From Candidatus Poribacteria bacterium (lineage in GTDB: Bacteria > Poribacteria > WGA-4E > WGA-3G): a stretch of DNA of 58,164 nt. The notes beneath the pieces are model-generated. The model was not told the DNA's origin, searched no databases, and was given only the letters and a program-made list of their open reading frames with translations. The DNA lies in contig JAJEET010000159.1 in NCBI GenBank assembly GCA_022820835.1, positions 1 through 58,164 on the forward strand, in the 5' to 3' direction. The first letter of the stretch is position 1. Every line of letters starts with the position of its first letter. The translations under genes were made by a program, and so were the position numbers. This document shows, in pieces, positions 8,138 to 17,125 of this stretch.

Positions 8138-9103
8138 ATGAATGTTGTACCGAAAGATTTTATCCGCGTGATGCCAGATACGATGCAAGACTTCATCAGC
8201 GAGGCTTTCCAGAAAGCAGGCACCACTGCGGAGGACGCTGCGCATATAGCGCACCTATTGGTTCTCACGGATTTGCGCGGTGTGTTCAGCCACGGCACCC
8301 GCCAAACACCCGGATATATAGGGATGATGCTTGACGGCAAAGTCAATCCACGTCCAAACGTCCGATGCATTGACGAATCCCCGACGACAGCCGTCTATGA
8401 CGGCGATGGCGGGATGGGACACTTTGCATCGTATCACGCCGCAAAGGCAGCCGTCAAAAAAGCCAAAGAGATGGGACTCGGTGCCGCAACGAGTCGGAAC
8501 CACTTCCATTTCGGGAGTGCAGGCAAATATACACGGCTCGCACTTGAAGTGGATTGCGCCGGGTTCGCTGTCTCTTGCCACCGTTTCCGACACAGTCCGG
8601 ACGGCATGATTGCTACCGCAACGGGTGCCTCACCGATGAGTTTTGCGATCCCAGCAGGTAACCAGCCACCCATAGTCGTCGATATGGCAACCGGCATCTA
8701 TGGATCGCTGCAATTTGAACAGAGTCCCGCATCGTTCTTCAAGATGTTGGGTTTGAGTCATGTTAGCCACGCACTCGGCGGGTTTATGGCAGGCATCTGG
8801 CTATTCGACAAGCCACCGGACCCACCAACAATCTGGGAAGGTGCCAATCAAGGTGCTTTCATCGCAGCGATCGACATCTCCCAATTCCGACCAATTGACG
8901 AATATAAAGCGGAGATCGACCAACATATCCACGACGCACGCCAAATGAAACCCGCACCGGGTTACGACCGATCAGATCTGCCCGGCGGTTTAGAATGGGA
9001 GCGCGAACAGGAATGGGCTGAAATTGGTATCCCCGTCGGCGAAGCACATCAAGAACAGTTGAAAACAGTCGCTGAACGCGTCGGCATTCCACTGCCGTTC
9101 TAA
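8138..9103 (+). CDS. malate/L-lactate/ureidoglycolate dehydrogenase (Ldh2 family)
   Basis: The product has 321 residues, slightly short for this NAD(P)-dependent 2-hydroxyacid dehydrogenase family (usually 330-360). Family hallmarks are LTDLRGVFSHGTRQTPGYI near the N-terminus (the SHG histidine is catalytic), AVYDGDGGMGHFASYHAAKAA, GLGAATSRNHFHFGSAGKYT, and a glycine-rich FKMLGLSHVSHALGG region. The C-terminal segment (LPGGLEWEREQEWAEIGIPV) is typical. It reduces or oxidises an alpha-keto/alpha-hydroxy acid; the exact substrate is unclear. The start directly follows a three-copy 85-bp repeat, which may regulate it. Confidence 0.8.
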   Translation: MNVVPKDFIRVMPDTMQDFISEAFQKAGTTAEDAAHIAHLLVLTDLRGVFSHGTRQTPGYIGMMLDGKVNPRPNVRCIDESPTTAVYDGDGGMGHFASYHAAKAAVKKAKEMGLGAATSRNHFHFGSAGKYTRLALEVDCAGFAVSCHRFRHSPDGMIATATGASPMSFAIPAGNQPPIVVDMATGIYGSLQFEQSPASFFKMLGLSHVSHALGGFMAGIWLFDKPPDPPTIWEGANQGAFIAAIDISQFRPIDEYKAEIDQHIHDARQMKPAPGYDRSDLPGGLEWEREQEWAEIGIPVGEAHQEQLKTVAERVGIPLPF

Positions 9104-9118
9104 ATAAAGAGAATTCTT

Positions 9119-9424
9119 GTGGATGATAATAAAAATTTCAACGAACTGCTGCTCGAAATCTTGAAACAGATACATGTCCGTTTGGATCGTCTGGACGCGA
9201 AGATAGATACAAAAGCGGATAAAGAAGATATTAATGCCCTTAGGATAAGCACTGAGAAAGATATAAACGAGATCAAGGCAGACCTCAGCACAGTTAAGGA
9301 CGATGTAAACTCTTTGGCGCACCGCCTCGACCGCATTGAAGCTGGTATTTCAACGCTCCGATGGGTGATTGGGGCACAAGTGGCTATCATCGGTGTCCTC
9401 CTTGCTATCTTCAAAGCTTTCTAA
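9119..9424 (+). CDS. small coiled-coil protein with C-terminal membrane helix
   Basis: The product has 101 residues. It has heptad-rich helices (LLEILKQIHVRLDRLDAKI, then DINEIKADLSTVKDDVNSL) and one membrane helix at the extreme C-terminus (WVIGAQVAIIGVLLAIFKAF), the layout of a tail-anchored protein. The start is GTG at 9119 with AAAGAGA upstream, only 15 bases after the dehydrogenase stop. Short proteins of this layout are common near phage and membrane systems, but no specific family is recognised. Confidence 0.65.
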   Translation: MDDNKNFNELLLEILKQIHVRLDRLDAKIDTKADKEDINALRISTEKDINEIKADLSTVKDDVNSLAHRLDRIEAGISTLRWVIGAQVAIIGVLLAIFKAF

Positions 9425-9442
9425 AAGGAATAAAAAAATAGA

Positions 9443-10405
9443 ATGGAAACCCATACAAACAACATAGAAGACCGAAATATCGTGATTATTGGCGGTGGCA
9501 CTGCCGGGTTTGCCGCAGGGGTCTATACCTCTCGTGCAATGCTTGAACCCGTCCTGATTACCGGCGAAGCACTCGGCGGACAACTCTCTTTGACGCTCGA
9601 CTTGGAGAACTATCCCGGTTTCTTCGGAAATGAAGCGGGTGTCTTTATACAAGGTATGCAAGAACAGGCAGAACGGTTCGGCACCGAAGTCAAATTCGAC
9701 ACCGTAACAGCAGTCGATTTCTCACAACATCCGTTTGCCGTTACGACTTATGAGAAAGAATACCGCGCCAAATCGGTGATTATCTGTACAGGTGCCTCGC
9801 CGCGCACACTCAACATCCCTGGTGAAGAAGGATACGGTGGACGCGGTGTCTCCTACTGTGCAACGTGCGACGGGTTTTTCTTCCAAGATCAACGGCTCAT
9901 CGTCGTTGGCGGCGGCGATGCAGCACTTGAAGAAGGCATCTTCCTAACCAAATACGCCTCCGAAGTATACGTCGTCCACCGACGCGACCAACTCCGGGCA
10001 AGCCAGATTATGCAGGAGCGCGCTTTCAAAAACGATAAAATCAAGTTCATCTGGGACACCGTCGTTGAAGAGATTAACGGCGACGCCGATAAAGTGACCG
10101 GTGCAACCCTCAAAAACGTCAAAACTGGTGAAACGCAACTTTTCCCGATTGATGGAGTGTTTATCTTTATAGGACATATTCCGAACACCGAACTGTTTAC
10201 AGATGTCATAAGTATGGACGAACAAGGATATATCATCGTTGACGAGATGCAGCGCACGAATATAGACGGTGTTTATGCTGCTGGCGATGTGCATGACCAC
10301 GTATTCCGTCAAGCGATTACCGCCGCAGGTGCGGGTGCCGCAGCCGCTATCGCCGCCGAAAAGTTCGTCGCAGAACTGGAAAACCGCGCCTATCCCGGGA
10401 ATTAA
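9443..10405 (+). CDS. trxB: thioredoxin reductase-type flavoprotein
   Basis: The product has 320 residues, the usual TrxB length. FAD site: IVIIGGGTAGFAAGVYTSRA at residues 13-32. The redox centre is CATCDG, followed by the NADPH site VVGGGDAALEEGIFLTKYA and the C-terminal FAD motif GVYAAGDVHDHVFRQAITAAG. It would pass electrons from NADPH to thioredoxin or a similar disulfide partner in the cytoplasm. It starts 18 bases after the small coiled-coil gene, so it probably shares that transcript. No thioredoxin gene is nearby. Confidence 0.9.
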   Translation: METHTNNIEDRNIVIIGGGTAGFAAGVYTSRAMLEPVLITGEALGGQLSLTLDLENYPGFFGNEAGVFIQGMQEQAERFGTEVKFDTVTAVDFSQHPFAVTTYEKEYRAKSVIICTGASPRTLNIPGEEGYGGRGVSYCATCDGFFFQDQRLIVVGGGDAALEEGIFLTKYASEVYVVHRRDQLRASQIMQERAFKNDKIKFIWDTVVEEINGDADKVTGATLKNVKTGETQLFPIDGVFIFIGHIPNTELFTDVISMDEQGYIIVDEMQRTNIDGVYAAGDVHDHVFRQAITAAGAGAAAAIAAEKFVAELENRAYPGN

Positions 10406-10443
10406 AGACGATTTCATGACTTAAGGATGCACAGGAGAAATTT

Positions 10444-12060
10444 GTGGCAAGAAAAAGACTCTCGCTCGGTTTAGATTCAAGTACGCAAAGTCTATCCGCT
10501 ATCGTCATTGATATAAACACAGCGGAAAAATGCTTTGAGCATTCACTCGATTATCGCGCCGACACACGACTCAACGGATTCGGTATCGGGGAGGATTATA
10601 TCCTACCACCGAGAGAAGAAGGCGAAGCCGAACAACCGCCGTTGATGTATCTTGCATCGCTCGATGCCTTGTTCGCCGATATGCAAGCGGCAGGTGTTGC
10701 GTTAGCGGATATTGTTGCTATCAATACATCTGGCCAACAGCATGGACACGTCTACCTGAACCGGAACGCCGCGAATGGACTCTCCAATCTCCAAAAGTCA
10801 GAGAGTCATACGTCTGACTTAAAAATGCTTTTGGCGGATGTTTTCTCGTATCCGACTGCACCGATATGGATGACTGCCAATACCGTCGCACAAACAAACC
10901 ATGTCCGAGAAACCGTCGGCGGCAAGGCAGAGATGATCAACCTTTCCGGTTCTGATGCGCCACTCCGATTCACAGGCACAGTCGTCCGGCGTGTCGCGGA
11001 ACAGGACTCCGAACACTACGCCACAACAGTAAAAATTCAGCTGATTAGCAGTTTTATCCCAGCAGTACTAACAGGCAACACAAACGTACCCATCGACTAC
11101 GGAAACGGATGCGGCATGTCGCTGATGAACTACCGCTCAAAAGCATGGGATTCAGCACTACTGGCTGCGACAGCCGACGGGTTAACAGGTGGCACGGAAG
11201 CACTCCTGTCGAAATTGCCAGCACTCACGAGACCAGATTCCATCGTCGGAAATCTCGCCGCATATTACGTAGAAAAATACGGCTTTGCGGAACGCTGCGC
11301 CGTTATAGCAGGTTCCGGGGACAATCCACAAGCAAAAGTCCCCGTTGCCGGTGATCTTTTAAGCCTCGGCACCAGTTTCGTCAACATGGTATCAACCGAC
11401 GGCGACACGCTCGACCCTGAAGGTTTCGCCAACGCTATGTATGACGGCATCAACCGCCCTTTCATGTTCGGATGCCGTACAAACGGTGCTATGGTCTGGG
11501 ATGCGGTGAGGAACCATTACGGTTTATCAAAAGAAGAATACGCACCCGCAGAGGCAGCATTAGCACAAGTCGCACCGGGGCAGTTCATGACGTTTTGGCA
11601 GCCAAAAACGGAATCCTTTCCGGTCTCTGGAGCGTTTGACTTGATTCGTTCCGTTGGTCAACCAATATTAGCAGAAGATTATACGGGTATCATTGAGACG
11701 AGTCTCGCCGCTGTCTACACCTATTCTGCTGTCTTCACAAAACAGACGCAAGCACCACTATTCGTAACCGGTGGCGCAACCGACAGTCCTGAAATCATGC
11801 GACGCGTTGCCGGCATCTGGAATAGACCGACACTGCCCGTTGAAAAGGGTGGCGCAGCACTCGGTGCCGCCGTCGCAGGGGTCAAGGCACTCCACGACGC
11901 AGAAAACGAACCCTTTGACATTGAAACGTTCAGTGCTTCCGTTCTGAAACGCGGCGAACCGATTCAGCCGAACCCTGAAGATGTCAAGGCATATCACGGC
12001 AAAGGCAAATACCTTGAAAGGTTCCGTGAAAAATACGAACACATTATGGCAAACTTTTAG
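10444..12060 (+). CDS. xylB: xylulokinase (FGGY carbohydrate kinase)
   Basis: The product has 538 residues starting at a GTG (10444) behind AGGAGA. The first ATP-phosphate motif LSLGLDSSTQSLSAIVID is at residues 5-22 and INTSGQQHGHVYLN at about 97-110. The C-terminal adenosine region LFVTGGATDSPEIMRRVAGIW and the GGAALGAAVAG helix are typical of FGGY kinases. The length and insertions resemble the longer eukaryote-like xylulokinases rather than the 480-residue E. coli enzyme. It phosphorylates D-xylulose for entry into the pentose phosphate pathway. No xylose isomerase or transporter is in the window. Confidence 0.82.
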   Translation: MARKRLSLGLDSSTQSLSAIVIDINTAEKCFEHSLDYRADTRLNGFGIGEDYILPPREEGEAEQPPLMYLASLDALFADMQAAGVALADIVAINTSGQQHGHVYLNRNAANGLSNLQKSESHTSDLKMLLADVFSYPTAPIWMTANTVAQTNHVRETVGGKAEMINLSGSDAPLRFTGTVVRRVAEQDSEHYATTVKIQLISSFIPAVLTGNTNVPIDYGNGCGMSLMNYRSKAWDSALLAATADGLTGGTEALLSKLPALTRPDSIVGNLAAYYVEKYGFAERCAVIAGSGDNPQAKVPVAGDLLSLGTSFVNMVSTDGDTLDPEGFANAMYDGINRPFMFGCRTNGAMVWDAVRNHYGLSKEEYAPAEAALAQVAPGQFMTFWQPKTESFPVSGAFDLIRSVGQPILAEDYTGIIETSLAAVYTYSAVFTKQTQAPLFVTGGATDSPEIMRRVAGIWNRPTLPVEKGGAALGAAVAGVKALHDAENEPFDIETFSASVLKRGEPIQPNPEDVKAYHGKGKYLERFREKYEHIMANF

Positions 12061-12150
12061 TTATTCACAGGGTGCTAAAGGCGATTTTAAAGGGAAATGC
12101 GCAAGTTCTAACTTATCTCACATAACCATAGCCCGTAATGTAATGGAGTA

Positions 12151-12711
12151 ATGGAGGGCGGATTTAAGGGATACACGTCAAAGATTCAAATGAACGTCAT
12201 TCCTCCGCAAGGTAAAATTAAATTAACACATTTCGATGAAAAAGGCAATACACGGATGGTAGATGTCGGTGGCAAAGAAGAGACGTTGCGCATCGCCATC
12301 GCCCGCGGGCACATTACCGCGCATCCGGAAACACTCCGATTAATCGCCGAACAAAAAATGAAGAAAGGCGATGTCTTAGAGGTCGCACGCCTCGCGGGCA
12401 TCATGGCAGCGAAACGCACCGGTGAACTCATACCACTCTGTCATCCCCTCGCTTTGACCTCAATTCGCGTCGAACTCGGCATCGCAAACGATACATCACG
12501 CATCGAAATTGAAGCAGAAATCCAAACGATTGGACGCACTGGCGTAGAGATGGAAGCACTCACAGCCGTCTCAATCGCAGCACTGACTGTCTATGATATG
12601 TGCAAAGCAGTGGACAAGGAGATGGTCATCGGCGATGTCAGACTCGTGAAAAAAACAGGTGGTAAAAGCGGCGATTTCACAAGAGAATCAGCGTCTACGT
12701 CCGATACCTAA
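12151..12711 (+). CDS. moaC: cyclic pyranopterin monophosphate synthase MoaC
   Basis: The product has 186 residues, or 173 if the ATG at 12190 is used; E. coli MoaC has 161. Family blocks are LTHFDEKGNTRMVDVGGKEE, MAAKRTGELIPLCHPLAL, GRTGVEMEALTAVSIAALTVYDMCKAVD, and KKTGGKSGDF near the end, which carries the catalytic lysine. It makes cPMP in molybdenum-cofactor synthesis. Start choice is uncertain: GGAG sits too close to 12151, and the region before LTHFDEKG is extra to the family. No other moa gene is in the window. Confidence 0.9.
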   Translation: MEGGFKGYTSKIQMNVIPPQGKIKLTHFDEKGNTRMVDVGGKEETLRIAIARGHITAHPETLRLIAEQKMKKGDVLEVARLAGIMAAKRTGELIPLCHPLALTSIRVELGIANDTSRIEIEAEIQTIGRTGVEMEALTAVSIAALTVYDMCKAVDKEMVIGDVRLVKKTGGKSGDFTRESASTSDT

Positions 12712-12732
12712 ACACCGAAATAGGGGGCACCC

Positions 12733-15696
12733 ATGAAAAAGAAAATGCGTCAAATACTTATTATCACGCTCACGATCTGCCTAATTTCCGGAACAACGTT
12801 TGCAGCAGACCATGCCCTAATTATCAGCGGTGCTGCCGGTGAGAAGTCCTTTTACGATGCGTTCTGGAATGCCACCTCCCGATTCCACCAACTCCTCACC
12901 GATGAATACGGTTATACACCCGACCAAATTACCTTTCTCTTTGAAGATATGGATGCCCCTGGCGCGGAAGGACTCGTCGATACCGAATCGAGACGTGAAC
13001 AAGTTTTAGCAGCACTCGACCGACTCGTCGAGAGTGTCCAACCCTCAGATCGGCTCCTGCTCTTTATGATCGGACACGCATCCCGCACGAACAAAGGCGA
13101 ACTGAAATACAATCTGCTCGGACGCGATATTACTGAAACAGAATACACAACACGCATCAACAGCATACCCGCTGAACGCCAGATTTTAATCTTCGGTTTC
13201 CCCTATAGTGGCAAACTTGTACCACAACTCAGCAAACCCGGACGTATCATTCTCACATCCAGCTCACGAAATGAAGGCTATTCGCTACAAGCAGGATTTG
13301 GCGATGTCTTTGTTGATGCCTTTTCCAATGCAGCCAACGATACCGACAGAAACGGCGACATCTCCCTATTAGAGGCGTTCTTATCGATACAAGCACGGAC
13401 AAAGGATTTCTACGAACAAAACGGCAACGTCCAAACTGAGCATCCGCACCTCGACGATAATGGCGACGGGAACGCTACCCGAAACTTGGCAGTTGTAGAG
13501 AGCGAAACAGACGATGGAACACTCGCCGAAAAGACATTCTTAGGCACTCGGCGTTCGCTCTTAGAAAACACACCTGTTTCAACCGAATCGGAACAACTCG
13601 CCAATAACGAACCTAACGAAACAGAGACATACGGACGTGGACCCGCCATCGTCTCTCAGAACTCCGAAAATCGTGGATCGTCACTACCTTACAACTACAT
13701 TAGCGAAGCAGACGAACAAGCAATCCAAGAAATTATGGAGAAACTCCCCTCCGAAGAAGATTATCCTGATGCGGGTGCAGTCGTCCTTTGGGAGAGCGTC
13801 GATGTCAATATCGATGAAAAAAGCCGTTATATCTACTCTACACGCCGAATCGCAAAAATCTTTAACGAAGACGGTAAAAACCTCGCAGAGGTGAGTATCC
13901 CTTATATGCGGGGCAGAGACGATGTCACGATCCATCACGCACGCACGCTAACACCGAACGGTGAAATCGTTGAACTCGACAAAAACGAAATTATTGCCAA
14001 TGTACCACCACCAAGCGCAGTGGACGCAGGACTATACGTTGACGCACGACTGATGTACTTCACACTTCCCAAAATTAGCGACGGTTGTATCATAGACTAC
14101 GCCTATTCGACGAACAACGTCGGGCACGTCATGCAAGGCGAATTCTGGCGGCAAGTCTATTTCCAAGGGCCGCACCCAGTGCGATATTACCGCCTCACTG
14201 TCCATATTCCAAAGAAAAAGCAGCTCTATTATCAGGTTTCCGGGGCACCCGCTGCCGCTACAGACCCTCAGTCGGACAGCTCCTTTCTCGATATTCAACC
14301 CACGATGACAGAGGATAACTACACCCGCACTTATACCTTTGAGACGCGAGACGTGCCACCTTTAAAAGATGAATACCTGATGCCGGCACCGCAAGACCTC
14401 GCTTATAACATCAGCATCTCCTCTCTCAATTCTTGGGATGAACTGGCGACGTGGTATGCCACACTGATTCGGGAACAAGATGAGATTACACCGAAAATCG
14501 AAGAAAAAACAAAGCAACTCCTCAGTGGTGCTTGGTCCCGAAAGGAAAAAGTAAAACGGCTTTATGAATACGTCGCAACAAACATCCGGTACTACGGCTA
14601 CGAACTTGGAATTTGGGCGATTAAGCCCTATCCGGCTGACTTTGTGCTGAAGCAAGGTGCGGGGGATTGTAAGGACAAAACAACGCTCCTTGCCACAATG
14701 CTCGCATCTGAAGGCATTAATTCCTACCCTGTTCTCATCTCCGCTGGGGATATGCGTGGTGTCAACGCCCATCTTCCGGATGGCGGTTCCGAAGTCGAAG
14801 CCGTACCTTCGCTCTCCTATTTCAATCACATGATCCTCGCTGTCGAAGGCGACAAAGACGATGAACTCATCTGGCTCGACCCGACAGCAGAGACGTGCGC
14901 CTTCGGGGACTTCCCCGCCAGCGATCAAGATAGATGGACACTGATTATCAACCCACGTTTTTTAGAAAACGCCAATGATACGAAATCCAACGGCGCAGCG
15001 GACAGTATGGAGAATACACTCTACCGCTTTCAGAAAAGTCCCGCTCTCGACGCAACATCAAATCTCAAACAGGTTCATACCGACGTAGCGGTGAAGAAAG
15101 ACATGAGTGTCTCTGTCCGTCAAGAATTAACCCTCACCGGCAGTTACAATATGAAACTGCGAAGCCAACTTTCGCGCCTCCAAACTGCTGAAGAAAAATC
15201 CGAGTTCCTTCACAAACTTTTGGAACTCGACGATCGCGCAAAAGTGGAAAATTTTGAAGTCTCCGGACTTTCCGAACTCAAAGGCGAATTGAACATTGAA
15301 CTCACCTGGTCCTGTAAGGAATATCTCTACGCCATCGGTAAACAGTTCGTACTTGAACTACCGCTCGTCAAGCATCCTTACGCAGAACTCCTGAGTGAGG
15401 AACGCCGAATGTACCCTGCCGCTATCGGCAAGGCACTCACCCTTGAGGACAAAATCACCGTCAGCACCGAGGCACCCTTTAAGATCGATATTGTCCCAGA
15501 AGAACAGGCACTCAAAACCGAAGTCGCGGAAATACAACTCCGCTACACCAAATCCAAACGCAAAGCCGAAATGCAGCAGACCATCCGTTTCCTAACACCG
15601 AGGGTCACGCCGGAGAACATCCTGCATCTCAAAGATGTCGTCAGAATCGCCTCAAACCGAGGAACAAAACGGTTCATATTAGTACAAGATTTTTAA
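12733..15696 (+). CDS. secreted DUF3857-transglutaminase protein with degenerate caspase-like N-terminus
   Basis: The product has 987 residues with a signal peptide (ILIITLTICLISGTTFA, about residues 8-24). Residues 25-260 resemble a C13/C14 caspase-fold protease: HALIISG start, LLLFMIGHAS with a candidate catalytic histidine. The strand that should end in a catalytic cysteine reads LIFGFPYSGKLV, without cysteine. From about residue 310 a DUF3857 domain follows, then a transglutaminase core (YEYVATNIRYYGYELGIW, QGAGDCKDKTTLLATMLASEG, FNHMILAVE, WLDPTAE) with Cys, His and Asp in the expected order. A C-terminal beta domain closes the protein. DUF3857/transglutaminase proteins are periplasmic and mostly uncharacterised. 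GGGGGCACCC precedes the start. Confidence 0.8.
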   Translation: MKKKMRQILIITLTICLISGTTFAADHALIISGAAGEKSFYDAFWNATSRFHQLLTDEYGYTPDQITFLFEDMDAPGAEGLVDTESRREQVLAALDRLVESVQPSDRLLLFMIGHASRTNKGELKYNLLGRDITETEYTTRINSIPAERQILIFGFPYSGKLVPQLSKPGRIILTSSSRNEGYSLQAGFGDVFVDAFSNAANDTDRNGDISLLEAFLSIQARTKDFYEQNGNVQTEHPHLDDNGDGNATRNLAVVESETDDGTLAEKTFLGTRRSLLENTPVSTESEQLANNEPNETETYGRGPAIVSQNSENRGSSLPYNYISEADEQAIQEIMEKLPSEEDYPDAGAVVLWESVDVNIDEKSRYIYSTRRIAKIFNEDGKNLAEVSIPYMRGRDDVTIHHARTLTPNGEIVELDKNEIIANVPPPSAVDAGLYVDARLMYFTLPKISDGCIIDYAYSTNNVGHVMQGEFWRQVYFQGPHPVRYYRLTVHIPKKKQLYYQVSGAPAAATDPQSDSSFLDIQPTMTEDNYTRTYTFETRDVPPLKDEYLMPAPQDLAYNISISSLNSWDELATWYATLIREQDEITPKIEEKTKQLLSGAWSRKEKVKRLYEYVATNIRYYGYELGIWAIKPYPADFVLKQGAGDCKDKTTLLATMLASEGINSYPVLISAGDMRGVNAHLPDGGSEVEAVPSLSYFNHMILAVEGDKDDELIWLDPTAETCAFGDFPASDQDRWTLIINPRFLENANDTKSNGAADSMENTLYRFQKSPALDATSNLKQVHTDVAVKKDMSVSVRQELTLTGSYNMKLRSQLSRLQTAEEKSEFLHKLLELDDRAKVENFEVSGLSELKGELNIELTWSCKEYLYAIGKQFVLELPLVKHPYAELLSEERRMYPAAIGKALTLEDKITVSTEAPFKIDIVPEEQALKTEVAEIQLRYTKSKRKAEMQQTIRFLTPRVTPENILHLKDVVRIASNRGTKRFILVQDF

Positions 15697-15698
15697 AG

Positions 15699-15746
15699 CA
15701 GTCAGCCATCGGAAACCATCGGCTATTAGCCATCGATTATTAACGA
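15699..15746. repeat. reiterated GCCATCGG intergenic words
   Basis: GTCAGCCATCGGAAACCATC then GGCTATTAGCCATCG: the reverse-complement form of the reiterated words seen at 128-234 and 38409-38503. The rest of the gap before the MoxR gene holds the leader motif at 15849-15873 and no gene. Confidence 0.5.
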
Positions 15747-15848
15747 CTCATGGACGCACTGATAGTACGTATGTCTCTGGAATGGAATCTGCCTATTTTG
15801 AAAATTGACCGCACAGATTACCAAATCCAGTTAGAACTAACCGAAAAC

Positions 15849-15873
15849 CTGCCCGAAACGAAGTGGAGGGCAG
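15849..15873 (+). promoter_or_regulatory. leader stem-loop with GAAACGAAGTGGA loop
   Basis: CTGCCC (15849-15854) pairs with GGGCAG (15868-15873) around the 13-base loop GAAACGAAGTGGA. The same loop occurs in each 85-bp unit at 7883-8137 with a different stem (CCT/AGG, GCCT/AGGC in the first). An AGGAGG ribosome site follows at about 15877-15882, before the ATG at 15897. Confidence 0.55.
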
Positions 15874-15896
15874 CCCAGGAGGCAATAATTTAAAAA

Positions 15897-16904
15897 ATGC
15901 CAGCAACTGAAGAAGTTAAAGCAATAGAAGAACTTATGGAGAGCCAAGAACTCATCTTGGCACAACTCAAGAAGGTCATCGTTGGGCAAGAGGAAGTTGT
16001 CAATCAGATGTTGATGGCACTCTTTGCGGGTGGACACTGCCTACTCGAAGGTGTCCCAGGACTCGCCAAAACCCTTATGATTAGAACCTTGGCACAAATC
16101 CTGAACCTTAAGTTCAAACGCATCCAGTTCACCCCGGATCTGATGCCTGCAGACATCACCGGCACAGATGTCCTCGAGGAGGACCGGGCAACCGGACATC
16201 GCACCATCCGGTTTATTCACGGACCGATCTTCGCGAACATCCTCCTCGCAGATGAGATTAACCGGACACCACCGAAAACGCAAGCCGCACTCTTAGAAGC
16301 GATGCAGGAATACCACGTTACCGCCGGCGGCAACGAATTCCAATTGGAGCAACCCTTCTTTGTCCTCGCCACACAGAACCCGATCGAGCAAGAAGGGACA
16401 TATCCGCTACCAGAGGCACAGTTGGACCGGTTCATGTTCAAAATCGTCATCGACTATCCGACAGAGGCTGAGGAGACAGACATCGTTTCAGCAACGACTG
16501 GGGCAGATATACCTGAGCTCGAAGGCGCACTCTCCGGACACGCGATCGTAGCACTCCATAATATTGTCAGGCGTGTACCTGCCGCCGATAACGTGGTACA
16601 ATACGCTGTAAAAATCGCGCGCGCAACACGTCCGAAAGAAGAAGACGCACCCGACTTCGTCCAACAGTGGGTACGCTGGGGTGCCGGACCGCGTGCCGGG
16701 CAATACCTTATCTTAGGCGCAAAAGCAAGAGCCATCCTACGCGGACGCTACAACGCCTCCTGTGAAGACGTGAAATCCGTTGCCCCCGCAGTGCTGCGCC
16801 ACCGTATCTTAACCAACTTCCACGCCGAAGCAGAAGGCGTTGACTCAGACACCGTCATCCAACGCCTACTCGACACCGTACAAGAACCCGCTGCAAAGCT
16901 GTAG
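15897..16904 (+). CDS. MoxR-family AAA+ ATPase
   Basis: The product has 335 residues. Walker A is LLEGVPGLAKT (about residues 54-64), Walker B ILLADEINRTPPKTQAALLEAMQE, sensor 1 FFVLATQNPIEQEGTYPLPEAQLDRFMF, and a C-terminal lid with GASPRA-like GAGPRAGQYLILGAKA. MoxR ATPases act as chaperones that activate or assemble partner proteins, normally with DUF58 and von Willebrand A-domain genes next door. Those partners are missing here: the next gene is a glycosyltransferase. The leader carries a stem-loop shared with the Ldh2 gene leader. Confidence 0.9.
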   Translation: MPATEEVKAIEELMESQELILAQLKKVIVGQEEVVNQMLMALFAGGHCLLEGVPGLAKTLMIRTLAQILNLKFKRIQFTPDLMPADITGTDVLEEDRATGHRTIRFIHGPIFANILLADEINRTPPKTQAALLEAMQEYHVTAGGNEFQLEQPFFVLATQNPIEQEGTYPLPEAQLDRFMFKIVIDYPTEAEETDIVSATTGADIPELEGALSGHAIVALHNIVRRVPAADNVVQYAVKIARATRPKEEDAPDFVQQWVRWGAGPRAGQYLILGAKARAILRGRYNASCEDVKSVAPAVLRHRILTNFHAEAEGVDSDTVIQRLLDTVQEPAAKL

Positions 16905-16930
16905 TATTCACGGTGAACGATAGGCTGGTC

Positions 16931-16951
16931 GGCGCGGTTTGCAACCGCGCC
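16931..16951. repeat. GC-rich intergenic hairpin
   Basis: GGCGCGGTT-tgc-AACCGCGCC is a perfect 9-bp stem. It is followed at 16966-17000 by a second family member (GTAGGAGCGATCTCC...) and then by a G-rich run GGGGGATTTAGGGGGTT. The gap 16905-17125 holds no gene. Confidence 0.65.
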
Positions 16952-17125
16952 ATCAATTGACGCTTCCTGTAGGAGCGATCTCCTGGTTGCGACTTCCCCA
17001 TTCCTCCTTCGCGAAGCCTTCAAAGTCCCCCTGATAAGGGGGATTTAGGGGGTTAGAACCGAGTATTGGAAGTGTCCAAGTAATTCTAAACCCACCATAA
17101 ATGACAGCGGAGCAAGGATGACATC

